Part shown: positions 33,498 through 42,273 of the stretch, one piece after another
Position numbering within the stretch: position 1 is the first letter of the stretch
Layout: every line of letters begins with the position of its first letter
From: Brachybacterium muris
GTDB taxonomy: Bacteria > Actinomycetota > Actinomycetes > Actinomycetales > Dermabacteraceae
Reading direction: 5' to 3'
Assembly: GCF_016907455.1 (NCBI RefSeq)
Contig: NZ_JAFBCB010000001.1
Coordinates: forward strand, 248,001-312,000
Length of the DNA stretch: 64,000 nt
Notes under the pieces: model-generated
What the model was told of the DNA's origin: nothing
Database searches by the model: none
Seen by the model: only the letters and a program-made list of their open reading frames with translations
Program-made: the position numbers and the translations under genes

Positions 33498-34349
33498 ATG
33501 ACGGACCCCAAGGATCCGTGCGAGAACGCGGAGGGCCCCAAGCGGGTGCGCGGTCGTCGCCGCCGCCTCGACCTCGTGCTGGACCTGATCATCGATCACG
33601 GCCACATCAGCGTGGAGGATCTGGTCGCCGAGCTGGGGGTCTCCCCGGCCACCGTGCGGCGGGACCTCGATGCCCTGGCCGATCAGCAACTGGTGATCCG
33701 CAGCCACGGCGGTGCCTCCGCCAACCCCGATGCCCGCTCGCTGCCGATGCGCTACCGCGCCTCCCGCAATGCCGAGCAGAAGGAACGGATCGCCTCCCGC
33801 GCCGTGGACCTGGTGCAGCCAGGATCGGTGATCGGCCTGAACGGCGGCACCACCACCACCGCCGTCGCCCACGAACTGGCCTCCCGGCAGGAGTTCCGCG
33901 ACGCCGAACGCCCCACCGTGCTGGTCACCAACGCCGTGAACATCGCCCAGGAGCTCGCCGTGCGCCGTCACCTGCAACTGGTGGTCACCGGTGGTGTGGT
34001 GCGCGAGTCCAGCTACGAGCTGGTGGGCAGCTGGGCCGAGCAGCTGCTGGCGCAGATCCGCATCGACACCATGTTCGTGGGCATCAACGCCATCAACGCC
34101 ATCGACGGCGCCTCCACCCACGACGAGGCCGAGGCAAACATCAGCGCCCGCCTCATCGACCGCTCCACCCGCGTGGTGGTCGTGGCCGACTCCAGCAAGG
34201 TGGGGGCCGACGCCTTCGCCCGCATCGGCCCCGTCGAGTCGATCGACGAACTGGTCACCGACGACGCCGCTGATCCGGAGGCCCTCGCGGCCCTGAGAGA
34301 AGCAGGGGTCACGGTGCACCTGGTCGAGGGTGCGGGCCAGAAGCGATGA
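33498..34349 (+). CDS. DeoR-family sugar-operon repressor
   Basis: This 283-residue regulator has an N-terminal HTH_DeoR domain (about 22-75: LDLVLDLIIDHGHISVEDL with SPATVRRDLDALADQQLVIR). A DeoRC phosphosugar-sensing domain (about 95-255) shows VIGLNGGTTTTAVAH, VTGGVVRESSYELVG and the active-site-like VADSSKVG. The C-domain is related to ISOCOT sugar isomerases and binds a phosphorylated sugar inducer. GGGAGG 6 bases before the ATG at 33498 supports that start over a GTG at 33471. It is divergent from the kinase-aldolase operon, which it probably controls, and its stop overlaps the LacI gene start (ATGA). Confidence 0.9.
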   Translation: MTDPKDPCENAEGPKRVRGRRRRLDLVLDLIIDHGHISVEDLVAELGVSPATVRRDLDALADQQLVIRSHGGASANPDARSLPMRYRASRNAEQKERIASRAVDLVQPGSVIGLNGGTTTTAVAHELASRQEFRDAERPTVLVTNAVNIAQELAVRRHLQLVVTGGVVRESSYELVGSWAEQLLAQIRIDTMFVGINAINAIDGASTHDEAEANISARLIDRSTRVVVVADSSKVGADAFARIGPVESIDELVTDDAADPEALAALREAGVTVHLVEGAGQKR

Positions 34350-35425
34350 CCCCCAAGGGCGACACCGGAACCGGTACCCGCGCGCGGGGGAACGGGCGCG
34401 CACTGCCGCGCACCCCCGTCACCCTGGCGGACGTAGCCCGTGAGGCCGGCGTCTCCGTCGCCACCGCCTCGTTCGTGCTCTCCGGTCGCGCAGGCAGCCG
34501 CTCCTCCGGATCCCCGGAGACCAAGGCAAAGGTGCGTGCCGCCGCCGAGGCCCTCGCCTACGTGCCCAACCGCACCGCCCAGGCCATGCGCACCGGCCGC
34601 GGCGGGGGAGTGGTGCTGGCGCTGGGCACCCTGGCGGACCCGTGGGGCGTGAGCCTGGCCCGGCAGGTGCGCAGCGACGCCCTCCCGCACGAGTTGTCCA
34701 CGCTGATCCTGGCCGACGAGCGCTGGTACGAGTACCTGCAGGGCGCCTCCGCCGACAGCGCCTTCATCACCAGCGTCGACTTCGGGGCCGACGGCCCCGA
34801 GAAGGTGCGGCGCCTGGCCGAGACCACCTCCAGCGGCATCGTCGCCTTCACCACCCAGATGGAGCCGGAGAACTTCGACGTCATCTCCTCCTCCCCGCTG
34901 GAGGCTGTGCGCTCTGCCTACCGGAAGCTGCGGTCCCGGCACGACCGCGTGCACCTGATGATGCCGTACGCCTTCGACCCCGCCTCCGACGTGCGCGTGC
35001 CCCGCCGCGCCCAGGTGTTCCTCGATGCCGCCGCCGAGCACGGTGACGGGCCCCCCGAGCAACTGGTGCGACCCACCCTTCCCGGGCGCCGCGAGACCTA
35101 CCGCGCCAGCATGGAGTGGCTGGGCGGCGAGGACCCGCCCAGCGCAGTCGTCTGCTTCACCGGCTACCAGGCCGTGGCCCTGCAGACCGCCGCCCAGAAC
35201 CTCGGCGTTCCGGTGCCCGACGGGCTCGAGATCATCTCCATCGGCGACATCCCCGAGGAGGCCCAGTTCTACGGCCCCATCAGCTACTACGGCGTGACCG
35301 ACGTGTTCGAGCGCATCTCCGAGGTGGTGGTGGGGCGGGCGCTGGACCGCAGCGAGCACCCCGGCCGACGCCACGTGTTCGAATGGGAGTTCTTCGCCGG
35401 GGACAGCACCCGCGCCGACACCTGA
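34346..35425 (+). CDS. LacI-family transcriptional regulator
   Basis: This 359-residue regulator has a LacI HTH (about 25-80: VTLADVAREAGVSVATASFV, hinge VPNRTAQAMRTGR) and a periplasmic-binding-like sugar domain. Within the HTH, SGRAGSRSSGSPETKAKV is a few residues longer than usual, between the recognition helix and the next helix. The gene is translationally coupled to the DeoR gene, an uncommon pairing of two repressor types in one transcript, and is followed 13 bp later by a peptidase gene. It may control the sugar importer at 28-31 kb. Confidence 0.88.
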   Translation: MTPKGDTGTGTRARGNGRALPRTPVTLADVAREAGVSVATASFVLSGRAGSRSSGSPETKAKVRAAAEALAYVPNRTAQAMRTGRGGGVVLALGTLADPWGVSLARQVRSDALPHELSTLILADERWYEYLQGASADSAFITSVDFGADGPEKVRRLAETTSSGIVAFTTQMEPENFDVISSSPLEAVRSAYRKLRSRHDRVHLMMPYAFDPASDVRVPRRAQVFLDAAAEHGDGPPEQLVRPTLPGRRETYRASMEWLGGEDPPSAVVCFTGYQAVALQTAAQNLGVPVPDGLEIISIGDIPEEAQFYGPISYYGVTDVFERISEVVVGRALDRSEHPGRRHVFEWEFFAGDSTRADT

Positions 35426-35438
35426 CCCGGAAGGACGC

Positions 35439-36737
35439 ATGAGCACCGACGCCCACACGCACACCTGGACCCTGCCCGGCCTGGAGGTCACCGAGGTGAC
35501 CCTGCCCGTGCCCCTGGACCACGCCGACCCCGCCTCGGTGACGCTGGACCTGTTCGCGCGGATCTACGCGGATCCCGACGGCACCGACCGCCCCTACCTG
35601 GTGTACCTGCAGGGCGGGCCCGGCTCCGAGGCCCCCCGCTCCGTCGGCCCGGACAGTCCGCCCTGGCTGGCCCGCGCTCTGCGAGAGCACCGTGTGGTGA
35701 TGCTGGACCAGCGCGGCACCGGCCGCTCCACCCCGGTGGGCCTGGACGTGGCACTGCCCGAGGGGGCGATCGAGGGCGCTGCCACCCTGCGTGAGGCGAG
35801 TGCCGCTCAGCAGGCCCACTACCTCACCCACTTCCGGGCCGACGCCATCGTGCGCGACGCCGAACTGCTGCGCGAGCACCTGGACGTGCCCACCTGGTCG
35901 CTGCTGGGCCAGTCCTTCGGCGGCTTCACCACCCTGCGCTACCTCAGCGCCGCCGCCTCCTCGGTCCAGACGGCCCTGTTCACCGGGGGCATCCCCTCCG
36001 TGGGGCCCGACATGGTCCCGGTGTACCGCACCACCTGGGACGGCATGGCCGCCCGCAGCGAGCGCCACTGGGCACGCTTCCCCGAGGACCGCGACCGCAT
36101 GCGGGCCCTCGCCGACCGCGCCGAGGCCGGCACCCTGCGCCTGCCCGACGGGCAGAAGGTGGGAGTGGAGCGACTGCGCCGCATCGGCATGCTGCTGGGC
36201 CGCGCGCAGGGACAGGAGCAGCTGCACTACCTGCTGGGCCTGGACCCCGATTCCCCGGCCTTCGCTCACGACCTCGCCTCCGCCCTGCCCTTCTGCGGCC
36301 GCAACCCCATCTACGCCGTGATCCACGAGTCCTGCTGGGCCGACGGCACCGTCACGAACTGGGCCGCCGAGCGCGCCATGCCCGAGGCGGTGCGCCAGGA
36401 CCCGACGCTGCTGGCCGGCGAGCACGTGCACCACGAACTGTTCACCGAGGACCCGGAATTGGCGCCCTTCGCCGAGGCCGCCGAGCTGCTGGCCCAGCAC
36501 CAGTGGCCACGGCTGTACGACGAGGACGCCCTGCGCGCGGCCGACGTGCCGGGAGCGGCGGCCGTGTACTACGACGACGCCTACGTGCCCCGCGAGTACT
36601 CCATGGCCACCGCAGCCCTGCTGCCGCGACTGCGCACCTGGGTCACCAGCGAGTACGAGCACGGCGGCCTGCGCTCCAGCGGCCAGGGAGTGCTGGACCA
36701 CCTGCTGGACCTGGCCAAGGGGCGCCGCGAGGCCTGA
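35439..36737 (+). CDS. S33 alpha/beta-hydrolase, proline iminopeptidase-like
   Basis: This 432-residue cytoplasmic peptidase would remove N-terminal proline or act on short peptides. The oxyanion-hole motif QGGPGSE, DQRGTGRS and nucleophile S159 in LLGQSFGGFTT are the S33 signature. A late His in YEHGGLRSSG is the likely catalytic base. No signal peptide is present. It follows the LacI gene by 13 bp and so is probably in the same operon. Near NamZ and NagZ it could help use peptides released from the wall, but this is inference. Confidence 0.88.
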   Translation: MSTDAHTHTWTLPGLEVTEVTLPVPLDHADPASVTLDLFARIYADPDGTDRPYLVYLQGGPGSEAPRSVGPDSPPWLARALREHRVVMLDQRGTGRSTPVGLDVALPEGAIEGAATLREASAAQQAHYLTHFRADAIVRDAELLREHLDVPTWSLLGQSFGGFTTLRYLSAAASSVQTALFTGGIPSVGPDMVPVYRTTWDGMAARSERHWARFPEDRDRMRALADRAEAGTLRLPDGQKVGVERLRRIGMLLGRAQGQEQLHYLLGLDPDSPAFAHDLASALPFCGRNPIYAVIHESCWADGTVTNWAAERAMPEAVRQDPTLLAGEHVHHELFTEDPELAPFAEAAELLAQHQWPRLYDEDALRAADVPGAAAVYYDDAYVPREYSMATAALLPRLRTWVTSEYEHGGLRSSGQGVLDHLLDLAKGRREA

Positions 36738-36778
36738 TCTGCGCGGGGAGCGCGGCCCGGCCCCGGGCGCTGGTGCCC

Positions 36779-37783
36779 TCAGGCGTCGGCGGCGAGGCGG
36801 AACCCCTTGTTCCCGCTGGCGTCCTCCACGGCAGAGGCGTGCCGCGCTGCCACCCGGTAGCGGTTGCAGTACGAGTCGTGGCACAGGTACGAGCCGCCAC
36901 GGATCACGCGCACGTCCCCGCTCATCGAGGGGGCGTGCCCGGCGTCCCAGGTGTCGCTGCACCACTCCCACACATTGCCGGCCACCTCGTACAGGCCGAA
37001 TCCGTTGGGCGGGAACGTGCGCACCGGGGCGGTGCCCAGGTAGCCGTCCTCCAGGGTGTTCCGCACCGGGAAGGCGCCCTGCCAGATGTTGCAGCGGTGC
37101 TCGCCGTTCGGCGTGAGCTCGTCACCCCATGCGTAACGGGCCTGGTCCAGGCCGCCGCGCGCAGCCTTCTCCCATTCCGCCTCGCGTGGCAGGCGCATCC
37201 CGCACCAGCTCGCGAACGCCTCGGCATCGCGCAAGGACACGTGCACCACCGGGTGATCGGCGCGGTCCGCGACGGAGGAGCCCGGCCCCTCCGGGGCATC
37301 CCAGCGGGCCCCGTGCACGGCCCGCCACCACGGGGTGCCCGGGGGCTTCTGGGACGCGCGCCGCAGCTCCGGCTCCAGCAGGGCACCGAACACGTACGAC
37401 CAGCCGAACTCCTCGGCCTCGGTGACGTACCCGGTCTCGTTCACGAAGGTGGCGAACTCGGCGTTGGTGACACAGGTGGGGTCGACGCGGAAAGCACCCA
37501 CCTCCACCTCGCGGATCGGGGACTCGGCGTCCATCGGATTGCGGTCGGCGTCCTCTGTGCCCATGCGGAAGGTGCCGGCGGGGATCAGGATCGCCTTGTC
37601 GGCGCGGCTCCTGACCACCTCCACCGGCGCGGCGATCGCGGAGAGGTTCTTGCGTGCAGCATCGCCCTCGCGTGCGGAATCGCCTTCGAGTGCAGCGTCA
37701 ATGCCCCGCGCCGGGACATCTTCGTCGAGGCCCTTCCGTCCAGCGGCGCAGCAGTGAGAGGTGGGGGCGTCAGAGGCGCGCAT
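36779..37783 (-). CDS. formylglycine-generating enzyme-family protein (SUMF1-like)
   Basis: FGE enzymes oxidise a sulfatase cysteine to formylglycine. The 334-residue protein has the family blocks IPAGTFRMGTEDADRNP, FRVDPTCVTNAEFATFV, HPVVHVSLRDAEAFASWCG, RLPREAEWEKAARGG and NVWEWCSDTW. The two copper-binding catalytic cysteines are both present, C301 and C306 in GGSYLCHDSYCNRYR, so it is a true FGE candidate and not an inactive relative. The first 60 residues are an acidic leader without signal peptide. No sulfatase lies in the window. Genuine bacterial FGE is loaded with Cu(I), a point of contact with the copper genes. Confidence 0.9.
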   Translation of the reverse strand: MRASDAPTSHCCAAGRKGLDEDVPARGIDAALEGDSAREGDAARKNLSAIAAPVEVVRSRADKAILIPAGTFRMGTEDADRNPMDAESPIREVEVGAFRVDPTCVTNAEFATFVNETGYVTEAEEFGWSYVFGALLEPELRRASQKPPGTPWWRAVHGARWDAPEGPGSSVADRADHPVVHVSLRDAEAFASWCGMRLPREAEWEKAARGGLDQARYAWGDELTPNGEHRCNIWQGAFPVRNTLEDGYLGTAPVRTFPPNGFGLYEVAGNVWEWCSDTWDAGHAPSMSGDVRVIRGGSYLCHDSYCNRYRVAARHASAVEDASGNKGFRLAADA

Positions 37784-37898
37784 GACACCAGCGTAGGCCG
37801 CCCAACAAAGGAAGTTTCTGCGGTCCCGACCGCTCGACCGTTGAACTTTTTTTCATGGTTGCCACCTGCGACGATGCTCGATCCTGGACGTGTGACGC

Positions 37899-37927
37899 TT
37901 GTCACTGCGCCCGGTTGTTGCTACGTT
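37899..37927 (+). promoter_or_regulatory. probable sigma-70-type promoter of namZ
   Basis: TTGTCA (37899-37904) and TACGTT (37922-37927) are separated by 17 bp, upstream of the namZ-like gene, leaving a leader of about 140 bases. No other promoter as good is seen in the 289-bp gap to the divergent gene. Confidence 0.45.
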
Positions 37928-38072
37928 TCCTCACGCGTGGCGGACCAACGTCGTTCTCCGCCACCGGGGCCCGCCCCCGGGGAGCGACGTCGGCACAGGG
38001 ATCACCGCAGATCGTGCTCCCGGCGGCCGCGCTGCCGGATCCGCCCCCGCACTCCCGAGGAGCATCACGATC

Positions 38073-39437
38073 GTGAACCAGAATCCCAGCCCCCACCCGA
38101 AGTCCGTGGGCCGTCGTCGTGCGCTCGCCGCGCTCGGCGCCCTGCCCGCCGGGGCACTCATCGGCACCGCCGCCGCCAATGCCCACCCCAGCGACAACGG
38201 CAAGGGGAAGGGCAACGGGAAGGGGAAGGGCAACGGAAAGGGCAAGGGCAACAAGGGCCAGTTCCGCCTGGGTGTGGAGAACCTCCTGTCCGACGAGCTC
38301 GACACCCTCAAGGGGGCCCGCGTCGGCCTGATCACCAACCCCACCGGCGCCGACCGCGAACTGCGCTCCGTGATCGACCTGCTGATCGAGAAGCAGGGCG
38401 AGGGCGACTTCGAGCTGGTGGCCCTGTACGGCCCCGAGCACGGCGTGCGCGGCGCGGAGCCTGCCGGCGGCTACGTCGAGGACTACATCGACGAGAAGAC
38501 CGGACTGCCGGTGCGGTCCCTGTACGGGAAGACCCAGAAGCCCACCCCGGCGATGATCGCCGATGTGGACCTGCTGATCTTCGACATCCAGGACATCGGC
38601 ACCCGCTTCTACACCTACATCTGGACCCTGTACTACGCGATGGAGGCCGCGTCCGAGAACGGCAAGCGCTTCGTGGTGCTGGACCGTCCGAACCCCCTGG
38701 GCTCCGAGGCCGAGGGTTTCGTGCTGGACCCGGCGCTGTCCTCCTTCGTGGGGCTGAAGGCCATCCCGCAGCGCCACGGCCTCACCGTGGGCGAGCTCGC
38801 GAAGCTGTTCAACGGTGAGTTCCTGGGCGGCAAGGTCGATCTCGAAGTGATCGAGATGAGCGGCTACGACCCGGAGGACCCGCCCAGCGAGGACCTCCCC
38901 TGGGTGCTGCCCTCCCCGAACATCCCCACCCTGGACACCGCCGTGGTGTACCCGGGCACGGGCCTGATCGAGTCGCTGAACATCTCCGAGGGTCGCGGCA
39001 CCACCACCCCGTTCCTGTGGTTCGGGGCCCCGTTCATCACCGAGCAGCACATCGACGCGATCATCGCGGACCTGCACGGTGCGGACCTGCCCGGCATGAT
39101 CGCCCGCCCGATGTTCGCCACCCCCGCCTCGTCCAAGCAGGCCGGGAAGTTCAGCGGCGGCGTGCAGCTGCACATCACCGACCGTGACGCCTTCGAGCCC
39201 GTGCGCACCGGTGTGCACGTGCTCGCCGCGCTGCTGCGTAACGTCCCCGAGGTCGACTGGCGCGAGGGCGACAAGTGCCGCACCGAGGCCGACATCTGCT
39301 GGATCGACCGCCTCTCGGGAACCAAGCGCATGCGCCAGATGCTCGAGGCCGGTGACGACCCCGACGCCATCGTGAAGGCGTGGAAGAAGGAACTGCGCGC
39401 CTTCACCGACACCGCCCGCCAGTACCGCATCTACTGA
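38073..39437 (+). CDS. namZ: DUF1343/NamZ-type exo-beta-N-acetylmuramidase, secreted
   Basis: NamZ removes MurNAc from the non-reducing end of wall fragments. The 454-residue protein has a Tat-like signal (VGRRRALAALGALPAGALIG, cleavage after about residue 36). A 25-residue linker made of GK and GN repeats follows, then the catalytic domain (about 70-454). Family motifs are GLITNPTGADRELRS, ALYGPEHGVRG, LIFDIQDIGTRFYTY, VVLDRPNPLG and YPGTGLIESLNISEGRGT. GTG at 38073 has GAGGAG 10 bases upstream. The nagZ-like gene follows after a hairpin, so both steps of MurNAc-GlcNAc breakdown are encoded together. Confidence 0.9.
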   Translation: MNQNPSPHPKSVGRRRALAALGALPAGALIGTAAANAHPSDNGKGKGNGKGKGNGKGKGNKGQFRLGVENLLSDELDTLKGARVGLITNPTGADRELRSVIDLLIEKQGEGDFELVALYGPEHGVRGAEPAGGYVEDYIDEKTGLPVRSLYGKTQKPTPAMIADVDLLIFDIQDIGTRFYTYIWTLYYAMEAASENGKRFVVLDRPNPLGSEAEGFVLDPALSSFVGLKAIPQRHGLTVGELAKLFNGEFLGGKVDLEVIEMSGYDPEDPPSEDLPWVLPSPNIPTLDTAVVYPGTGLIESLNISEGRGTTTPFLWFGAPFITEQHIDAIIADLHGADLPGMIARPMFATPASSKQAGKFSGGVQLHITDRDAFEPVRTGVHVLAALLRNVPEVDWREGDKCRTEADICWIDRLSGTKRMRQMLEAGDDPDAIVKAWKKELRAFTDTARQYRIY

Positions 39438-39444
39438 GCATGAA

Positions 39445-39475
39445 TCGCGGGGCCCGGCCTGCCCGGGCCCCGCGA
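39445..39475 (+). terminator. hairpin between namZ and nagZ
   Basis: A perfect 12-bp G+C stem (TCGCGGGGCCCG and its complement) has a 7-base loop and starts 7 bp after the namZ stop. It may end or attenuate the transcript before nagZ. Confidence 0.75.
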
Positions 39476-39588
39476 CCAGTTCCGGCGCGATCCGCTCCTA
39501 AGCGGCCTGTTCTGGTGAGGCGCTTTCTCGGCCGACACCATGCCCGGTCACCGGGCCCCGTTCTCTCCCAGACCTCGAGGAGGTCCCC

Positions 39589-41493
39589 ATGAACGACCAG
39601 AACCACACCCCCACTCCGTCAGACCGCAGCGCCCACCGCAGCGCAGCGACTCCGGCCACCCACCGCACCCTCAGCCGTCGCGGCGCCCTCGCCGCCGGCG
39701 GTGCTGCCTCGCTGCTGCCCTTCGCCACGATGGGCGCCGCCAGCGCTGCCCCCGCCGGCAAGGGCGGCAAGGGCAAGGGGAACGGCAAGGGTAAGGACAA
39801 GGGCAAGGGCGGTGGCAAGAACACCGTCGACATCGACGCGCTGCTCTCCGAGATGACCGTCGAGCAGAAGATCGGCCAGATGTTCGTGGCTGTCGGCTAC
39901 GGAGCCACCGCCGATGAGTCCCACCGCTCCAACACCACCACCACGGGCGTGGACACCATCGAGCAGATCGTCCGCACCCACCACGTGGGCGGCCTGATCT
40001 ACTTCGCGTGGAGCGGCAACATGGTGGACATCCCGCAGGTCACCACCCTGTCCAATGACGCCCAGAAGGCCGCTCTGGACTCCGGCGGGATCCCACTGCT
40101 GATCAGCACCGACGAGGAGCGCGGCGTGGTGTTCCGCCTGCCCGCCCCCGCCACCCCGCTGCCCGGCGCGATGGGCCTGGGCGCCACCGGCTCCCACAGT
40201 CACGCCCGCAAGGCCGGGGACATCATCGGCACCGAACTGCGGGCCTGCGGCATCAACCAGGGCTTCGCACCCGTGGTCGACGTCAACATCGAGGCGCAGA
40301 ACCCCGTGATCGGCGTGCGCTCCTTCGGTGCGGACCCGGAGATGGTCTCGCGCCTGGCCACCGCCCAGATCGCAGGCATGCAGAAGGCCGACTGCTCCTC
40401 CACCGTCAAGCACTTCCCCGGCCACGGCGACACCGCGGTGGACTCCCACTACGGGCTGCCGGTCATCGACCACACCCGCGAGGAGCTCGACGAGCTGGAC
40501 CTGCCCCCGTTCATCGCTGCCATCGAGGAGGGTGTGGACGCGATCATGACCGCCCACATCGTGGTGCCGGTGCTGGACGACTCGGGCCTGCCCGCCACCC
40601 TCTCCAAGCCGATCCTCACCGGTCTGCTGCGCGAGGAACTGGGCTACGAGGGCGTCATCGTCACCGACTCCCTGGCCATGGAGGGCGTGCGCACAATCTT
40701 CTCCGACGACCGGGTGCCGGTCGAGGCGATCCTGGCCGGCGCCGACCAGATGCTGATGCCGCCGAACCTGACCGTCGCCATCAGCGGCGTGCGCGACGCG
40801 GTCGCCAACGGTGAGATCACCGAGGAGCGCCTGGACGAGTCGGTGCGCCGCATCCTCACCCAGAAGGTCAAGCGCGGCATCTTCGATGAGCCCTACGCGG
40901 ACGTGGACGAGGCGGTGGCGGCAGTGGGCACCCGCAAGTCCGTCAAGACTGCCCAGAAGGTCGCCGACGATTCCGTCACCCTCATCGCCGACGACGGCAC
41001 CCTCCCGCTGCGTCGCCGCACGAAGCTGCTGGTCACCGGGGTCGGTTCGCAGGCGGTGCTCGACAACACCGTGGCCGAGCTGAAGGAGCAGGGCATCGAG
41101 GCCACCGGCCTGTTGCTGGGCACCATCAACGCTGCCGCCCAGGCGAAGGCGGTCGCTGCTGCGGCCGACGCCGACGCCGAGGCGGTGCTGGTGCTCACCT
41201 CATCGGCCGGGTTCGTGACCCCGAAGGTGCAGGTGGACCTGGTCAAGGCACTGGTGGACACCGGGAAGCCGGTCATCAACGCCTCGCTGCGCAACCCCTA
41301 CGACGTGGTGCACGTGGGCCCGGTCAACAGCTCGATCGCCGCCTACGGCAACTCGGCCTGCAATGTGCGGGCCGTGGCACGCCTGGTCGCGGGCGAGATC
41401 AAGCCCAAGGGTGAGCTGCCGGTCGCGATCCCCGAGGCCGATGGCACCGGCGAGGCCTACCCGCTGGGCCACAAGGCACGCTTCGGCGGCTGA
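39589..41493 (+). CDS. nagZ: GH3 beta-N-acetylglucosaminidase, NagZ-like, secreted
   Basis: NagZ hydrolyses terminal GlcNAc from muropeptides. The 634-residue protein has a Tat signal (SRRGALAAGGAASLLPF, about 28-55), then a GKGKGNGKGKDKGKGGGK linker like that of NamZ. The GH3 barrel (about 80-410) shows KHFPGHGDTAVDSHYGLP with catalytic H287 in the NagZ loop and nucleophile D360 in IVTDSLAMEGV. A C-terminal GH3_C domain (about 450-630) is present, which short cytoplasmic NagZ enzymes lack. Export indicates action in the wall, as in Gram-positive recycling. GAGGAGG lies 5-6 bases before the ATG. Confidence 0.92.
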   Translation: MNDQNHTPTPSDRSAHRSAATPATHRTLSRRGALAAGGAASLLPFATMGAASAAPAGKGGKGKGNGKGKDKGKGGGKNTVDIDALLSEMTVEQKIGQMFVAVGYGATADESHRSNTTTTGVDTIEQIVRTHHVGGLIYFAWSGNMVDIPQVTTLSNDAQKAALDSGGIPLLISTDEERGVVFRLPAPATPLPGAMGLGATGSHSHARKAGDIIGTELRACGINQGFAPVVDVNIEAQNPVIGVRSFGADPEMVSRLATAQIAGMQKADCSSTVKHFPGHGDTAVDSHYGLPVIDHTREELDELDLPPFIAAIEEGVDAIMTAHIVVPVLDDSGLPATLSKPILTGLLREELGYEGVIVTDSLAMEGVRTIFSDDRVPVEAILAGADQMLMPPNLTVAISGVRDAVANGEITEERLDESVRRILTQKVKRGIFDEPYADVDEAVAAVGTRKSVKTAQKVADDSVTLIADDGTLPLRRRTKLLVTGVGSQAVLDNTVAELKEQGIEATGLLLGTINAAAQAKAVAAAADADAEAVLVLTSSAGFVTPKVQVDLVKALVDTGKPVINASLRNPYDVVHVGPVNSSIAAYGNSACNVRAVARLVAGEIKPKGELPVAIPEADGTGEAYPLGHKARFGG

Positions 41494-41523
41494 CCTGTCC
41501 CACTGCGGCTGATCTGTCCCACT

Positions 41524-41556
41524 GCGATGCCCGGGGCCCAGGGTCCCGGGCATCGC
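41524..41556. terminator. hairpin terminator after nagZ
   Basis: GCGATGCCCGGG pairs with TCCCGGGCATCGC around a short loop, 31 bp beyond the nagZ stop. The remaining stretch to the next gene (41718) shows no feature. Confidence 0.75.
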
Positions 41557-41717
41557 CGTGTCCAGGCTCACCGGCGCCGCAGACCCCCGCGACGCACGAG
41601 AGTTTGTCGGAATGCCTCGCCCTCAACGACACAGATTCGTGCGTGGGCAGGCGGATCTGCTCCTGCTGCCCGATGGAACGGCCCCGGTGTTGCCAAACGG
41701 CGCCGCGGGAACGGCCG

Positions 41718-42140
41718 TCAGGCGAAGCGCACGAAGGCCCGGGTGGGGTGCGGGGCCATGTCGTGGGCCTCGGTGAGCCCGCGCGACTCGTAGAAGGCCC
41801 GCTGTCCTGGCTCGTCGTCCGTGAGAAGCACCAGCTGCCGCACGTCGGCGTAGTGCTCCAGCACTGCGTCCAGGAGCGCGCCGCCGATGCCCTCGCGCTG
41901 ATCATCGGGCGTGACCAGGATGTCCTGCACGTACACGATGGTCTCCCCGTCCGAGACCGTACGGACCAGACCCACCAGGGAACCGCTCGCATCGTTGCGA
42001 GCGCACAGCACCAGGTGGGATCCGCGCACTGCACGTGCCAGGCGCTCCGCATCGTCGGTGTAGGCGCTCCATCCCACCGCCTCGTACAGCGAGACCAGCT
42101 CGGCGTCAGTGGGGATCTCCTGGTGCACGGTGAAGGCCAT
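41718..42140 (-). CDS. GNAT-family N-acetyltransferase
   Basis: This 140-residue acyl-CoA-dependent acetyltransferase shows the acetyl-CoA loop DDQREGIGGALLDAVLEH (motif A, about 77-94), preceded by the beta-4 strand IVYVQDILV, and the late YESRGLTEAHDMAP motif. Substrate unknown. The ATG at 42140 is used; an open frame extends upstream but without protein-like sequence. It is divergent from the aldo/keto reductase gene. Confidence 0.87.
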   Translation of the reverse strand: MAFTVHQEIPTDAELVSLYEAVGWSAYTDDAERLARAVRGSHLVLCARNDASGSLVGLVRTVSDGETIVYVQDILVTPDDQREGIGGALLDAVLEHYADVRQLVLLTDDEPGQRAFYESRGLTEAHDMAPHPTRAFVRFA

Positions 42141-42273
42141 GGGTCGATTCTGCCTGCCTTCGCGGGGCGGGGACCCGCTGGGAGGCATCCGGTGGCAGGC
42201 GTCCGCGGGGTGGAGTCCGACCGTTCGGCTCGAGGCCCTCGTCCCCGTGGCCCGGTCTGCGTAGGCTCGACGC

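Noticed and set aside
41557-41717. tRNA-like or small RNA gene after nagZ
   Set aside because: No cloverleaf arms or CCA-proximal motif could be found; only the terminator hairpin is supported.
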